This document shows positions 8,123 through 15,667 of a stretch of 39,943 nucleotides of DNA, piece by piece. Made by a program: the position numbers and the translations under genes. The notes under the pieces were generated by a model that ran no database searches, had not been told where the DNA came from, and saw nothing but the letters and a program-made list of their open reading frames with translations. The DNA comes from a bacterium (lineage in GTDB: Bacteria; Bacteroidota; Bacteroidia; Chitinophagales; Saprospiraceae): positions 1 through 39,943 of the forward strand of contig JANSXW010000052.1 in the NCBI GenBank assembly GCA_024742755.1, in the 5' to 3' direction. Position 1 is the stretch's first letter. Each line of letters opens with the position of its first letter.

Positions 8123-8593
8123 TTAGTTATCCACTTTTTCGCTGTAAATGGGGAAGTTCGCTCCGGTATAGTGGCTGAACTTTTTGCCGGAAGTGACCGG
8201 GAAGCTGTACTTCTTCATAAAGGTTTTGAGCACGGCAGCCAGTTCAAGCTCATCTACATTACGGCTGTCCGGGCGCAGCAGGTATCCCATGTGGTCGATG
8301 CTGCCATCCGTATTCCAGAAAGCGTGCAGCCAGATTTTCACACCTTTAAGGTCAATATCCAGTTTGTCGGCATGCTTCTGCAATTCCTGCATCATGGACA
8401 TCCAGTGGTTAAAAGCGTCCTGTGTATCATAATTGGATACTTCAAGGAGGGTTTGCTGGTATTCCTGTTTGGCAACTTCGTACCCCTCTTCGTTCTGCCC
8501 TAAGCGGAACACGGCCGGCAATTCAGCAGATTGCGCCGTGGCTGCAGAAACCCAAATTGTGGATACCAGAAGAATTGAGCATAGCAATTTCAT
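8123..8593 (-). CDS. Secreted or periplasmic protein of unknown function
   Basis: This 156-residue protein has a clear signal peptide (MKLLCSILLVSTIWVSAATA, cleavage probably before QSAEL). The mature part is about 135 residues, mostly helical and charged. It includes a Trp/Met-rich stretch (FNHWMSMMQELQKHADKL) and then a beta-type segment with WLHAFWNTDGSIDHMGYLLRPD. The phrase GSIDHMGYLL, with a C-terminal block on Lys/Tyr/Phe, recalls small periplasmic proteins with a TonB-C-like strand order, but the match is too weak to name. The gene stands alone, transcribed away from the cvpA-like gene. I do not recognise the family. Confidence 0.7.
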   Translation of the reverse strand: MKLLCSILLVSTIWVSAATAQSAELPAVFRLGQNEEGYEVAKQEYQQTLLEVSNYDTQDAFNHWMSMMQELQKHADKLDIDLKGVKIWLHAFWNTDGSIDHMGYLLRPDSRNVDELELAAVLKTFMKKYSFPVTSGKKFSHYTGANFPIYSEKVDN

Positions 8594-8839
8594 ACGGTAA
8601 GTAATTTTTTTGGCTCCCCGTCAAACGGGAACCCTGTCGTTTAAGTTTTTGAATTATGATTACCTTGAGACATAGTGTAAAGTTAGCAATATATCACGGT
8701 CGAATACCTTTTCAATCTGTTAAAATCACTACGGCACCGGTCTGTCACAGAAGCAGCGCCTGCCTGATTTCATCGATTTTGCCGGGTTTGTGGTCTAAAA
8801 AACAGGCATTGGAGCCAGATAATGCCTTTATTTGCACCC

Positions 8840-9433
8840 ATGGTTATTGATGTCATATTCGCGGTATTTGCCCTTTGGGGGTTTTACCTTGGATTTTCCC
8901 GGGGTATCATCAAAACGGTCTTCACGATCCTGTCGGTAGTGTTTGGCCTGATGATCGCATTCCGTTTCGGGCCGGATATGACGAAGTTTCTGGAGTCGGC
9001 CGTTAATGACAACGCCTTGATGTTCCTGGCCGGCTTTCTGCTCACCTTTGTGCTGACGATGGTTATCATCCGCCTGTTCGCCAGTTTTCTGGAGGGCGCA
9101 CTCGAGTCTGCCAACATCAACTTCATCAATCAGGCGGTCGGAGGTGTCGTAATGGCCGGGCTGATGGTATTGCTGTACAGCGTGCTCCTTTGGTTTGGCG
9201 ACCGCTCCCACCTCATCAATGAGGATGCCAAGCAGGAATCCATGACTTACACTTACCTGGAGGAGTATCCGGAAATTGTCTGGTACTACGGAGGCAAAGC
9301 CAAGCCGATTTTAGAAGATTTCTGGGACCACTCCGTGGATTTTATGGACCGCCTGGAAGACGCCAAGGTGCAACGGGAGGAAAGCGACCCGGTTATCTAT
9401 GACCTGCCGGACGAGGATGAACCAAGGCGTTAA
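8840..9433 (+). CDS. CvpA-family membrane protein
   Basis: This is a 197-residue protein taken from the ATG at 8840 (MVIDVIFAVFALWGFYLGF). That start aligns with the usual CvpA N-terminus better than the ATG 18 bases upstream. Four hydrophobic segments fill residues ~1-125: the first carries the family signature GFYLGFSRGIIKTVFTI, and the rest include MFLAGFLLTFVLTMVIIRLF and AVGGVVMAGLMVLLYSVLL. A charged, acidic cytoplasmic tail of ~60 residues follows (ending DLPDEDEPRR). CvpA proteins are linked to colicin V production and envelope homeostasis; the role here is unknown. It converges on the mscS gene. Confidence 0.8.
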   Translation: MVIDVIFAVFALWGFYLGFSRGIIKTVFTILSVVFGLMIAFRFGPDMTKFLESAVNDNALMFLAGFLLTFVLTMVIIRLFASFLEGALESANINFINQAVGGVVMAGLMVLLYSVLLWFGDRSHLINEDAKQESMTYTYLEEYPEIVWYYGGKAKPILEDFWDHSVDFMDRLEDAKVQREESDPVIYDLPDEDEPRR

Positions 9434-9438
9434 GACAA

Positions 9439-9477
9439 TGTTTGGAGCACCTTTACGTTACAAATCACCTCCAAACA
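9439..9477. terminator. Inverted repeat between convergent cvpA-like and mscS genes
   Basis: TGTTTGGAG (9439-9447) pairs with CTCCAAACA (9469-9477), a perfect 9-bp stem with a 21-base loop in the 48-base gap between two convergent stop codons. There is no T run on either strand, so termination by this element is only probable from its position. Confidence 0.4.
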
Positions 9478-9481
9478 CAGT

Positions 9482-10300
9482 CTAAGACCCAATCTGCCCC
9501 ATTTCCACCCCTTCGGAGTAGGCCACGCTGATATTGTGGCTGTGAAAAGCGGCTTTGATGCGGCGGTAGACTTCGAACTTGACTTCCCAAAAATCATCCG
9601 GCACCACATACGGGCGCACGGCCACGACGATATTATGGCTGTCGTAAGCTTCAATACCCACCTCCGGCGCCGGGTCTTCCAGTACTTTCGGGATGGACTG
9701 CAACTGCCCCATGATGATTTGCTCCACCTTTGGGAAACTTTCGCTATACGGCATGGTCACGCTTAGCTCGATGCGGATGTAGCCCTTCCGGGAATAATTG
9801 GTCACGATATTGTCCACCACCTGCGCATTAGGGATGATGAGCGTTTTGCGGCCCGGTGTCACCATGAGCGTATTGAAAATCTGGATTTCCTCCACCTTCC
9901 CGAACTTATCGTCCACTTCAATCCAGTCTTCCACTTTATAGGGCTTGAATAGCAGGATGATAATGCCCGCTGCGAAGTTGGACAGGCTCCCCTGCAGCGC
10001 CAAACCTACAGCAAACCCAGCCGCTGCAAGAACGGCAAGGAAGGAAGCCAGTTCCACCCCAATCAGGCCTGCTGCCGAAAAAACGATCAGCACTTTCAGG
10101 GAAACACCCGCCAGTGAAGTCAAAAACGGGATCAGGCTTTTGCTCAGGCCTGCCTTTTCCATAGCCAGTGCGAGGCCTTTTGTCATACGGTTGACCAGCT
10201 TAAAGCCGACCCAAAGGACCAGGCCCGCCAGTGCAACTTTAGGCAGGTAACCCATGAGCAGGCGCCCGCCTTCTTCCAAATAAGCAGCAATTTTTTCCAT
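9482..10300 (-). CDS. Small-conductance mechanosensitive channel (MscS family)
   Basis: At 272 residues it has the size of E. coli MscS. There are three membrane helices: ~17-37, ~55-80, and the Gly/Ala-rich pore helix ~84-118 (LAVLAAAGFAVGLALQGSL). The beta domain follows (VEDWIEVDDKFGKVEEIQIFNTLMVTPGRKTLIIPN, shown in parts: VEDWIEV and FGKVEEI). The C-terminal alpha/beta domain ends with FEVYRRIKAAFHSHNISV. MscS channels open under membrane tension and release solutes on hypo-osmotic shock. The gene is monocistronic, with a TATTTTTG box just upstream. A second, larger MscS protein lies at 20811. Confidence 0.93.
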   Translation of the reverse strand: MEKIAAYLEEGGRLLMGYLPKVALAGLVLWVGFKLVNRMTKGLALAMEKAGLSKSLIPFLTSLAGVSLKVLIVFSAAGLIGVELASFLAVLAAAGFAVGLALQGSLSNFAAGIIILLFKPYKVEDWIEVDDKFGKVEEIQIFNTLMVTPGRKTLIIPNAQVVDNIVTNYSRKGYIRIELSVTMPYSESFPKVEQIIMGQLQSIPKVLEDPAPEVGIEAYDSHNIVVAVRPYVVPDDFWEVKFEVYRRIKAAFHSHNISVAYSEGVEMGQIGS

Positions 10301-10320
10301 AGGAGCTCCAATTAAAGCCC

Positions 10321-10328
10321 CAAAAATA
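10321..10328 (-). promoter_or_regulatory. Candidate -7 box for the small mscS gene
   Basis: On the minus strand this reads TATTTTTG, matching the TAnnTTTG consensus, 20 bases upstream of the start codon. No convincing -33 TTTG is visible at the usual distance. Confidence 0.4.
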
Positions 10329-10362
10329 GTTTTGCCATTTGAAAAACCGGTATTCCTGCCTG

Positions 10363-10752
10363 CTAATCTTCCTGAAATTCTATGGAAAGCGATTCAGGTT
10401 CCGTATCTCCGCTGATGTGCACCAGATAAGTGTAGGCGCCACTATCATAAACCGTCGCTCCCACATAGTCAATAGGCTGCAAAACCAGGGTGTCCCCTTC
10501 CACAATCGCCTCCAGATAGGCATAACTGTAGATAAAATCGAAAGGGAGGTATGCCGTAGTGGCCCCGGGAGCGATGTCCTCATATACCTGAGTCCCACCA
10601 CCTCCCGGGGTCACTTCCAGCGCTGAAATGGCGAAACCACTGTTATTGATGATGCGCAGGGCGGCGCCATCGTGCCCCGGCAGCACGCTGTCTTCCGAAT
10701 GATCGCAGGCGAAAACCGCTGCCAACAGGGCTAGAATTAGCAATCTTTTCAT
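10363..10752 (-). CDS. Small lipoprotein of unknown function
   Basis: This 129-residue protein has signal sequence MKRLLILALLAAVFAC, with a lipobox (AVFAC) predicting lipidation at Cys16. The mature domain of ~110 residues is beta-rich: LRIINNSGFAISALEVTP, a Gly loop (GGGGTQVYED), then SYAYLEAIVEGDTLVLQP. This layout suggests a small immunoglobulin- or C2-like sandwich; no named family is recognised. A possible -7 box, TACCTTTC on the minus strand, lies at 10782-10789. The upstream neighbour on the same strand (10810-11556) is 57 bases away, so the gene may have its own promoter. Confidence 0.7.
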   Translation of the reverse strand: MKRLLILALLAAVFACDHSEDSVLPGHDGAALRIINNSGFAISALEVTPGGGGTQVYEDIAPGATTAYLPFDFIYSYAYLEAIVEGDTLVLQPIDYVGATVYDSGAYTYLVHISGDTEPESLSIEFQED

Positions 10753-10809
10753 CTTCAGGTACTTGTTGTTGCAGTGAAGACGAAAGGTACAACGAAAAAG
10801 GTTGGATCG

Positions 10810-11556
10810 CTACTTCAGCTTGGACAACATTTCCCGCGCGTTGGCATTATCCGGATTGATTTCCAAAGAACGCTGATAGCATTCCCGGGCCTTTGCTTCC
10901 TGCCCGTTCTGATAGTAGGCCTCTGCCAGGCTGTCGAAGGCATTGGCAGAATTGGGGTGCTGTTTGGCGTTGTAGGCCATCACCCGCAGCGCTTCTTCTT
11001 TATGCCCTTCGCTCAGGAAAAAGTACCCGATCTGATTGACCTCCCATTCTCCCAGGTAAGCGCCTCCGGAACGGGCGAGCTCATTGAAGTGCTCAATAGC
11101 GGCCTGTGCGCCTTCCTGCTGCAGGGTCTCCCGCACGACCCGCGCGCCATCGGGCAGGGAGGGCAGCAGCTCCAGCAATTCCATCTCCCAGGTCACTTCT
11201 TCTCCGGGAAGGTTGAGGGCTTTTTTGGTCCGCATGGCTTTTTCAAAATCCTTTATCGGAATGTGGAAGCGGTACTTGCCCCCCTCCTGCATTACAGAAA
11301 AAGCCTGTTGCAATTCGGGAGAAAGCGCAGCGATACGCTGATAGTCCGGCACGCCAATCTGATAGGTGGAAACCAGCACCTGCCCATTGGAAGCAAGGAG
11401 CTGATTGTGGGTTAGGGCACCGTGCTCAGCGGTCAGTGTGGGGCCGCTGCCCGATTTTAGTTCTTCGTAGGCCCAGCCGTTCGGGGTTTGCTGTTGGGCC
11501 TGTACGCCCAGGCTAAAGAAAAAAAACAGGCATAGGGGGGATAGCCAATTCTTCAT
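10810..11556 (-). CDS. Secreted FKBP-like plus TPR protein
   Basis: This 248-residue protein has a signal peptide (cleavage probably after GVQA). Residues ~25-135 follow the strand order of FKBP-type prolyl isomerases: GWAYEELKSGSGPTL, a hydrophobic core, then FSVMQEGGKYRFHIPIKDF, equivalent to the FKBP MxxGEKxxxxIP element. The usual hydroxyl and aromatic active-site residues are poorly kept, so activity is doubtful. Residues ~150-248 are TPR-like, with ANAFDSLAEAYYQNGQEAKA followed by SLEINPDNANAREMLSKL. The combination suggests a periplasmic chaperone or scaffold, which is inference. It is one of several small envelope genes on this strand. Confidence 0.75.
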   Translation of the reverse strand: MKNWLSPLCLFFFFSLGVQAQQQTPNGWAYEELKSGSGPTLTAEHGALTHNQLLASNGQVLVSTYQIGVPDYQRIAALSPELQQAFSVMQEGGKYRFHIPIKDFEKAMRTKKALNLPGEEVTWEMELLELLPSLPDGARVVRETLQQEGAQAAIEHFNELARSGGAYLGEWEVNQIGYFFLSEGHKEEALRVMAYNAKQHPNSANAFDSLAEAYYQNGQEAKARECYQRSLEINPDNANAREMLSKLK

Positions 11557-11705
11557 CGTGTTGCTTTTTGGTGTTGGTCAAATAGAGCTGGCTTTCGGCC
11601 AGACATATTAAAAATTTTCCTATAAAAATAGATTATTTATACACCCTTTGCCATCTTTTGTTCAATTTTAACATAGAAAGCATGCAAAAAGACAGTAAAT
11701 CAATG

Positions 11706-12212
11706 TTAAGCTTTTGGGTCTACACTGAAGCGCAAATCCAGCAATCGCAAGCGATAGCGCCTGCCTACCCGCACTTTCCGGTACCGCACTAATTTGGCGA
11801 GCGCATACCCCAGTCCGGCAGAGACTACAGTTACGGCCGCATCCGTAGCGCTGTAGCTTGTGTCCGGGTTGCCATCGGTGGCGTAGCCAAGCAGGGCGAA
11901 GCCCGACCAGGAGCCACCAAATATCATTAGGGAAGTGCCGACTGCTTTTCCCCATCCCCGTTTGAAGCGCAGCTCCGCAATATCGTGAACGTTTACGTAG
12001 CGGTCGCCGAAAACGATGAGGCTGTCTTCCACCCGGATGTCTTCAATATAGCCTTCCCGGAAGTACTCCTCCCCTTCCAGTCGATAATCAATCACGGTGC
12101 CGATATGGATTTTCTCCGTTTTCGGGTTACCGTATTTTTCGATCTGCAATACCTTTTGAGCGGTAAGGCTGTAAGTGGAGCAGAGTAAAAACAGCAGGGT
12201 AAACAGACGCAT
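11706..12212 (-). CDS. Secreted protein of unknown function with a glycine-rich hydrophobic segment
   Basis: This 168-residue protein has a signal peptide (MRLFTLLFLLCSTYSLTA, then QKVLQ). The first half is a small beta domain: TVIDYRLEGEEYFREGYIED, then SLIVFGDRYVNVHDIAELRF. It resembles domains in Bacteroidota proteins that describe how a stored value is read out. Residues ~95-140 hold two hydrophobic glycine-rich stretches (SLMIFGGSWSGFALLGY and AAVTVVSAGLGYALAKL) that could be membrane helices. The C-terminus is Arg-rich (RYRKVRVGRRYRLRLL). It lies downstream of rnpA on the same strand with a 30-base gap, so it is probably cotranscribed. The function is unknown. Confidence 0.7.
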   Translation of the reverse strand: MRLFTLLFLLCSTYSLTAQKVLQIEKYGNPKTEKIHIGTVIDYRLEGEEYFREGYIEDIRVEDSLIVFGDRYVNVHDIAELRFKRGWGKAVGTSLMIFGGSWSGFALLGYATDGNPDTSYSATDAAVTVVSAGLGYALAKLVRYRKVRVGRRYRLRLLDLRFSVDPKA

Positions 12213-12242
12213 ATCAAAGAGTTCGGTTTATCAAAGGAACAT

Positions 12243-12653
12243 TTATTGGGCCGTTGGGTTGGCTGGCCGCTGCTTTTTAAGAAACCGGCGGATCATCACC
12301 TGAATGGCTTGTTCGATCTGTGCGAAGGGCAAGGGTTCCCGGGCCACATACAGCAAGACAAAGTCATAGCCTGCCGTATCCGATGGCAGTTTTTGATAAA
12401 GCCGGTGCTTGTTCAGCCGCCAGGCTTCCCGGACCTGCCGCCGGATGCGGTTGCGGTGCACAGCCCTGGGGAATTTGCGCTTAGGCACACTGATGGTCAC
12501 CCGGACCGGCGCTTCCCCTCTTTCCTCGCTTTCGCGAAAAATCAGGCGCACGGGGTATTGCGCAAAGGAAGGCGACTTCCCGGAAAACAGCCGCTCAATG
12601 GCCTTTCGGCTCTTCAGGCGCTCCGCTTTCAAAAATTTTCTTTTCGGTTTCAT
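12243..12653 (-). CDS. rnpA: Ribonuclease P protein component
   Basis: This 136-residue basic protein has the RnpA signature: the RNR motif in RAVHRNRIRRQVREAWR (near residue 68) preceded by VRVTISVPKRKFPRA. The N-terminal KSRKAIERLFSGK contains the usual start of the fold, and the C-terminus ends with a helix (IEQAIQVMIRRFLKK). It forms the protein subunit that helps RNase P RNA mature tRNA 5' ends. rpmH, the classical partner in many bacteria, is not next to it here. The downstream gene on this strand encodes a secreted protein, an arrangement also common outside the rpmH-rnpA layout. Confidence 0.93.
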   Translation of the reverse strand: MKPKRKFLKAERLKSRKAIERLFSGKSPSFAQYPVRLIFRESEERGEAPVRVTISVPKRKFPRAVHRNRIRRQVREAWRLNKHRLYQKLPSDTAGYDFVLLYVAREPLPFAQIEQAIQVMIRRFLKKQRPANPTAQ

Positions 12654-12744
12654 TGCCTGTAATTACTGGGTTTTTCCGGGTTTTTTAAAATTTTTTTTCG
12701 CTCCGGTTATGGAATTTGTGCTTTTCTCCGACAAATAAGTAGAA

Positions 12745-12772
12745 GCCCTGCTGAAGCGGGCAACATTTTTTT
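12745..12772 (+). promoter_or_regulatory. Terminator-like hairpin in the leader of the PUR-family gene
   Basis: GCCC(T)GC and GCGGGC form a short bulged stem with a TGAA loop (12745-12761). After AACA comes T7 (12766-12772). It sits 21 bases before the start codon at 12794, where it could act as an attenuator. The stem is short and the gap to the T run is wide, so it is only a candidate. Confidence 0.3.
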
Positions 12773-12793
12773 ACCCACTAAACCAAACCACTT

Positions 12794-13036
12794 ATGGAAA
12801 AGCAAGTATTATTTACGGAAACGGTTAAAGGAGAAGGCCGCACCTATTTCTTCGACATGAAAGAAGCCAGCAACGGCAAGCCTTACCTTTGCATCACCGA
12901 AGCTTCCAAAAACAAGGAAGGGGAATTTCAGCGCAACCGCACGTTTGTATTCGAAGAAGATTTTGAAAAGTTCGCCTCTGCTGTAGCCAATACCATGAAG
13001 GCCTACGCCGGGCTTGAAAAAGCGAAGGCTGCCTAA
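12794..13036 (+). CDS. PUR-family (DUF3276) DNA/RNA-binding protein
   Basis: This 80-residue protein matches the short PUR/DUF3276 proteins of Bacteroidota and spirochaetes. It starts EKQVLFTETVKGEGRTYFFD, then KPYLCITEASKNKEGEFQRN, then TFVFEEDFEKFASAV: a single PUR repeat of four strands and a helix, which dimerises to bind nucleic acid. Members bind single-stranded DNA or RNA and can act as regulators. The protein is probably abundant. It has a hairpin with a T run in its leader and a strong hairpin after its stop, so it looks like its own transcription unit. Confidence 0.85.
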   Translation: MEKQVLFTETVKGEGRTYFFDMKEASNGKPYLCITEASKNKEGEFQRNRTFVFEEDFEKFASAVANTMKAYAGLEKAKAA

Positions 13037-13077
13037 GCAGGCGAGCTCCCTGACGCAAACAAACTCTGTTAACACAT

Positions 13078-13110
13078 AGTGCCCTGCCTTCTGTTTTGAA
13101 GCAGGGCACT
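13078..13110. terminator. Strong hairpin after the PUR-family gene
   Basis: A perfect 10-bp stem, AGTGCCCTGC (13078-13087) and GCAGGGCACT (13101-13110), has a 13-base loop. It is followed by CAAAAAA on the plus strand rather than a T run. It separates the PUR-family gene from radC and probably ends or stabilises the upstream mRNA 3' end. Confidence 0.5.
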
Positions 13111-13125
13111 CAAAAAACACCCCAA

Positions 13126-13824
13126 ATGACTTATCCTCCCCAAAACCTATCGATCAAAAGCTGGGCGGAAGCAGACCGCCCCCGCGAAAAATTGCTGCAT
13201 CAGGGCAAATCAGCGCTTTCTGATGCGGAGTTGCTGGCTATTCTCATTGGCTCGGGTACACGGGAAGACTCTGCGGTCAACCTTTCCAAGAAGGTGCTGA
13301 AGTCTGTCAGCCACAACCTCAATGACCTGGGGCGGCGCAGCATTGCCGAGCTCTGCACCTTTAAAGGCATAGGCGAAGCCAAAGCCGTCACCATTGCCGC
13401 TGCCCTGGAGCTGGGCCGCCGGCGGCAGCTCTCCCGTATTGCTGAAAAGCCGCAGGTGAATTGCAGCCGGGACGCTTTTGATGCCATTGCCCCGATTCTG
13501 GTCGACTTGCAGCACGAAGAGTTCTGGATTCTCAACCTCAATCGCGCCAACCGGGTCATGGGCCGCAGCCGCATCAGTACCGGTGGCATGGCAGGCACGG
13601 TGGTGGATGCCAAAATCCTGTTCCGCAAAGCCCTTCATGCGGAGGCCAGCGCCATCATCCTCTGCCACAATCATCCCTCCGGTAACCTGTTCCCGAGCCA
13701 GGCCGATCTGGACCTCACTAAAAAGCTGGTAAAAGCCGGGCGGGCGGTAGATATCCCCGTGCTGGACCACCTGATTGTTTCGGAACGCGGCTACTACAGC
13801 TTCGCTGATGAAGGGAAACTGTAA
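13126..13824 (+). CDS. radC: RadC / JAB-domain protein
   Basis: This 232-residue protein starts at MTYPPQNLSIKSWAEADRP. An in-frame ATG at 13096 lies inside the upstream hairpin and is rejected. The N-terminal half is the UPF0758/helix-hairpin-helix region (LCTFKGIGEAKAVTIAAALE). The C-terminal half is the RadC JAMM domain, with metal ligands in HAEASAIILCHNHPSGN (HNHPSG near residue 181) and the following PSQADLDLT. The name radC comes from an old repair phenotype later traced to another gene; the true activity of this widespread family is still unsettled. It is followed after 68 bases by an ABC exporter on the same strand. Confidence 0.93.
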   Translation: MTYPPQNLSIKSWAEADRPREKLLHQGKSALSDAELLAILIGSGTREDSAVNLSKKVLKSVSHNLNDLGRRSIAELCTFKGIGEAKAVTIAAALELGRRRQLSRIAEKPQVNCSRDAFDAIAPILVDLQHEEFWILNLNRANRVMGRSRISTGGMAGTVVDAKILFRKALHAEASAIILCHNHPSGNLFPSQADLDLTKKLVKAGRAVDIPVLDHLIVSERGYYSFADEGKL

Positions 13825-13892
13825 GCTCCTGCAACTTATCGCCTGCTGCTGTGTTTCTAAGACTGTCCTGAGAATAATGTGACAACACCGGA

Positions 13893-15662
13893 ATGGCATC
13901 AAGCGATAAGAATAAGGTAGACTACAAATTACTGGGCAGGGTCTTTGCTATGGCGAAACCCTACCGGACGGTTTTCATCACCGCAGCAACCCTGGCGGTC
14001 CTCCTGGCTCCGATATCAACGGCGCGCCCTTACCTGATTAAGGTGATGGTAGATGATTACATCTTCTCCAACGATATCCCGGGGCTTTCTAAAATGGCGA
14101 TAATTCTGGTGGGGCTGTTGTTCCTGGACTCGCTGTGCAGGTACTGGTTTATCTATTCGACCAATTTGCTCGGGCAGTCCGTCATACGCGACCTCCGGGT
14201 GAAGGTATTCCGGCATATTACCAAGCTCCGGCTAACATACTTTGACCGCACGCCTATCGGGACCTCAACCACGAGGACGATCAATGATATTGAGGCCATC
14301 AATACCGTGTTTTCGCAGGGGTCCATTACCATTATCGCGGACTTACTGACGCTGGTGACGGTGCTGGGCGTCATGTTTTACACCAGCTGGAAACTGACCC
14401 TGATCTGCCTGACGACGATGCCGTTTCTGATCCTGGCGAGCTACATTTTTAAAGAAAAGGTCAAAAAATCTTATCAGCGGGTCCGCTCGCAAATTTCCGC
14501 TATGAATGCCTTCCTGCAGGAGCGTATTTCAGGCATGCGGATCGTGCAAATCTTCAACTCGGAACGGGAAGAGATGGATAAGTTTAAAACCATCAACCGG
14601 GACTATACGCAGGCTAACCTGGACAGCATTCTCTACTACGCTGTTTTCTTCCCGGTGGTGGAAATCATCTCAGCCGCCTCTCTGGGCCTGATGGTATGGT
14701 GGGGCGCTCAGGATGCGCTGAGAGCCAGTGGCGTCACTTTGGGTGCACTGATTGCCTTCCCGGTTTACCTCGATATGCTGTTCCGCCCTATCCGGACGGT
14801 AGCCAATAACTTCAACAACCTGCAGATGGGGCTCGTGGCCTCGGAGCGGGTCTTCAACCTCATTGATCAGGATGACCGGATTGAGGATCAGGGGGAGCTC
14901 AAACCTGAAAAGCTGGAGGGGCACATTGAATTTGAAAAAGTCCATTTTGCCTATCAGCCGCCCGAATATGTGCTGAAGGATATCAGTTTTGAGGTGAAGC
15001 CCGGGGAAACGCTGGCCATTGTGGGCAGTACCGGCTCCGGCAAGTCAACGATCATCAATATCCTCAACCGCTTTTACGAAATTCAGCGCGGGGAGATCAG
15101 GGTAGATGGCACGCCAATTCAGGACTTCGACCTGGAGGCCTACCGGAAGCGTATCGCTATTGTATTGCAGGATGTGTTCCTGTTCTCCGGATCTGTACTG
15201 GAAAATATAACACTAAGGGATGACCGTTTTTCCAGGGAGGAGGTGATCAATGCGGCGAAGCTTATTGGCGCACATGAATTCATAGAAAAACTACCTGGCG
15301 GATATGATTACAAGGTGATGGAGCGCGGCGCAACCCTGTCTATGGGGCAACGGCAGCTCATTTCCTTTGTGCGGGCGCTGGTATTTGACCCCGATATTCT
15401 CATTCTGGATGAAGCGACCTCCTCTATTGACCCGGAGACCGAATCCGTTATTCAGTACGCTATTGAAAAGCTGATTGCCAAGCGAACCTCTATTATAATT
15501 GCGCATCGGCTTTCGACCATCCGCCATGCTAACAATATTATGGTTCTTAGTCGTGGAGAGGTACAGGAATTTGGCCCTCATGAAACGCTGCTGCAGATTG
15601 AGGATGGCAAGTACCGAAACCTGTATGAGATGCAGTTCCTTCAGGTTGCAGAAGGGGAGTAG
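13893..15662 (+). CDS. ABC exporter, fused permease and ATPase (MsbA/multidrug type)
   Basis: This 589-residue half-transporter would work as a homodimer in the inner membrane. Residues ~1-315 form the six-helix transmembrane domain. Residues ~340-585 are the ATPase: Walker A GSTGSGKST (~378-386), Q-loop in IVLQDVFLFSG, signature LSMGQRQLISFVRAL, Walker B ILILDEATSSID and the switch His in IIAHRLSTIR. The signature reads LSMGQ where LSGGQ is usual. Substitutions at that position are common in this clade and need not abolish activity. The substrate, possibly lipid or drug, cannot be read from sequence. It converges on the M14 gene with a 5-base gap. Confidence 0.92.
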   Translation: MASSDKNKVDYKLLGRVFAMAKPYRTVFITAATLAVLLAPISTARPYLIKVMVDDYIFSNDIPGLSKMAIILVGLLFLDSLCRYWFIYSTNLLGQSVIRDLRVKVFRHITKLRLTYFDRTPIGTSTTRTINDIEAINTVFSQGSITIIADLLTLVTVLGVMFYTSWKLTLICLTTMPFLILASYIFKEKVKKSYQRVRSQISAMNAFLQERISGMRIVQIFNSEREEMDKFKTINRDYTQANLDSILYYAVFFPVVEIISAASLGLMVWWGAQDALRASGVTLGALIAFPVYLDMLFRPIRTVANNFNNLQMGLVASERVFNLIDQDDRIEDQGELKPEKLEGHIEFEKVHFAYQPPEYVLKDISFEVKPGETLAIVGSTGSGKSTIINILNRFYEIQRGEIRVDGTPIQDFDLEAYRKRIAIVLQDVFLFSGSVLENITLRDDRFSREEVINAAKLIGAHEFIEKLPGGYDYKVMERGATLSMGQRQLISFVRALVFDPDILILDEATSSIDPETESVIQYAIEKLIAKRTSIIIAHRLSTIRHANNIMVLSRGEVQEFGPHETLLQIEDGKYRNLYEMQFLQVAEGE

Positions 15663-15667
15663 AGTAG

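Noticed and set aside
13096..13125. Upstream ATG start for radC at 13096
   Set aside because: It lies within the hairpin after the PUR-family gene, and the family N-terminus fits the ATG at 13126.
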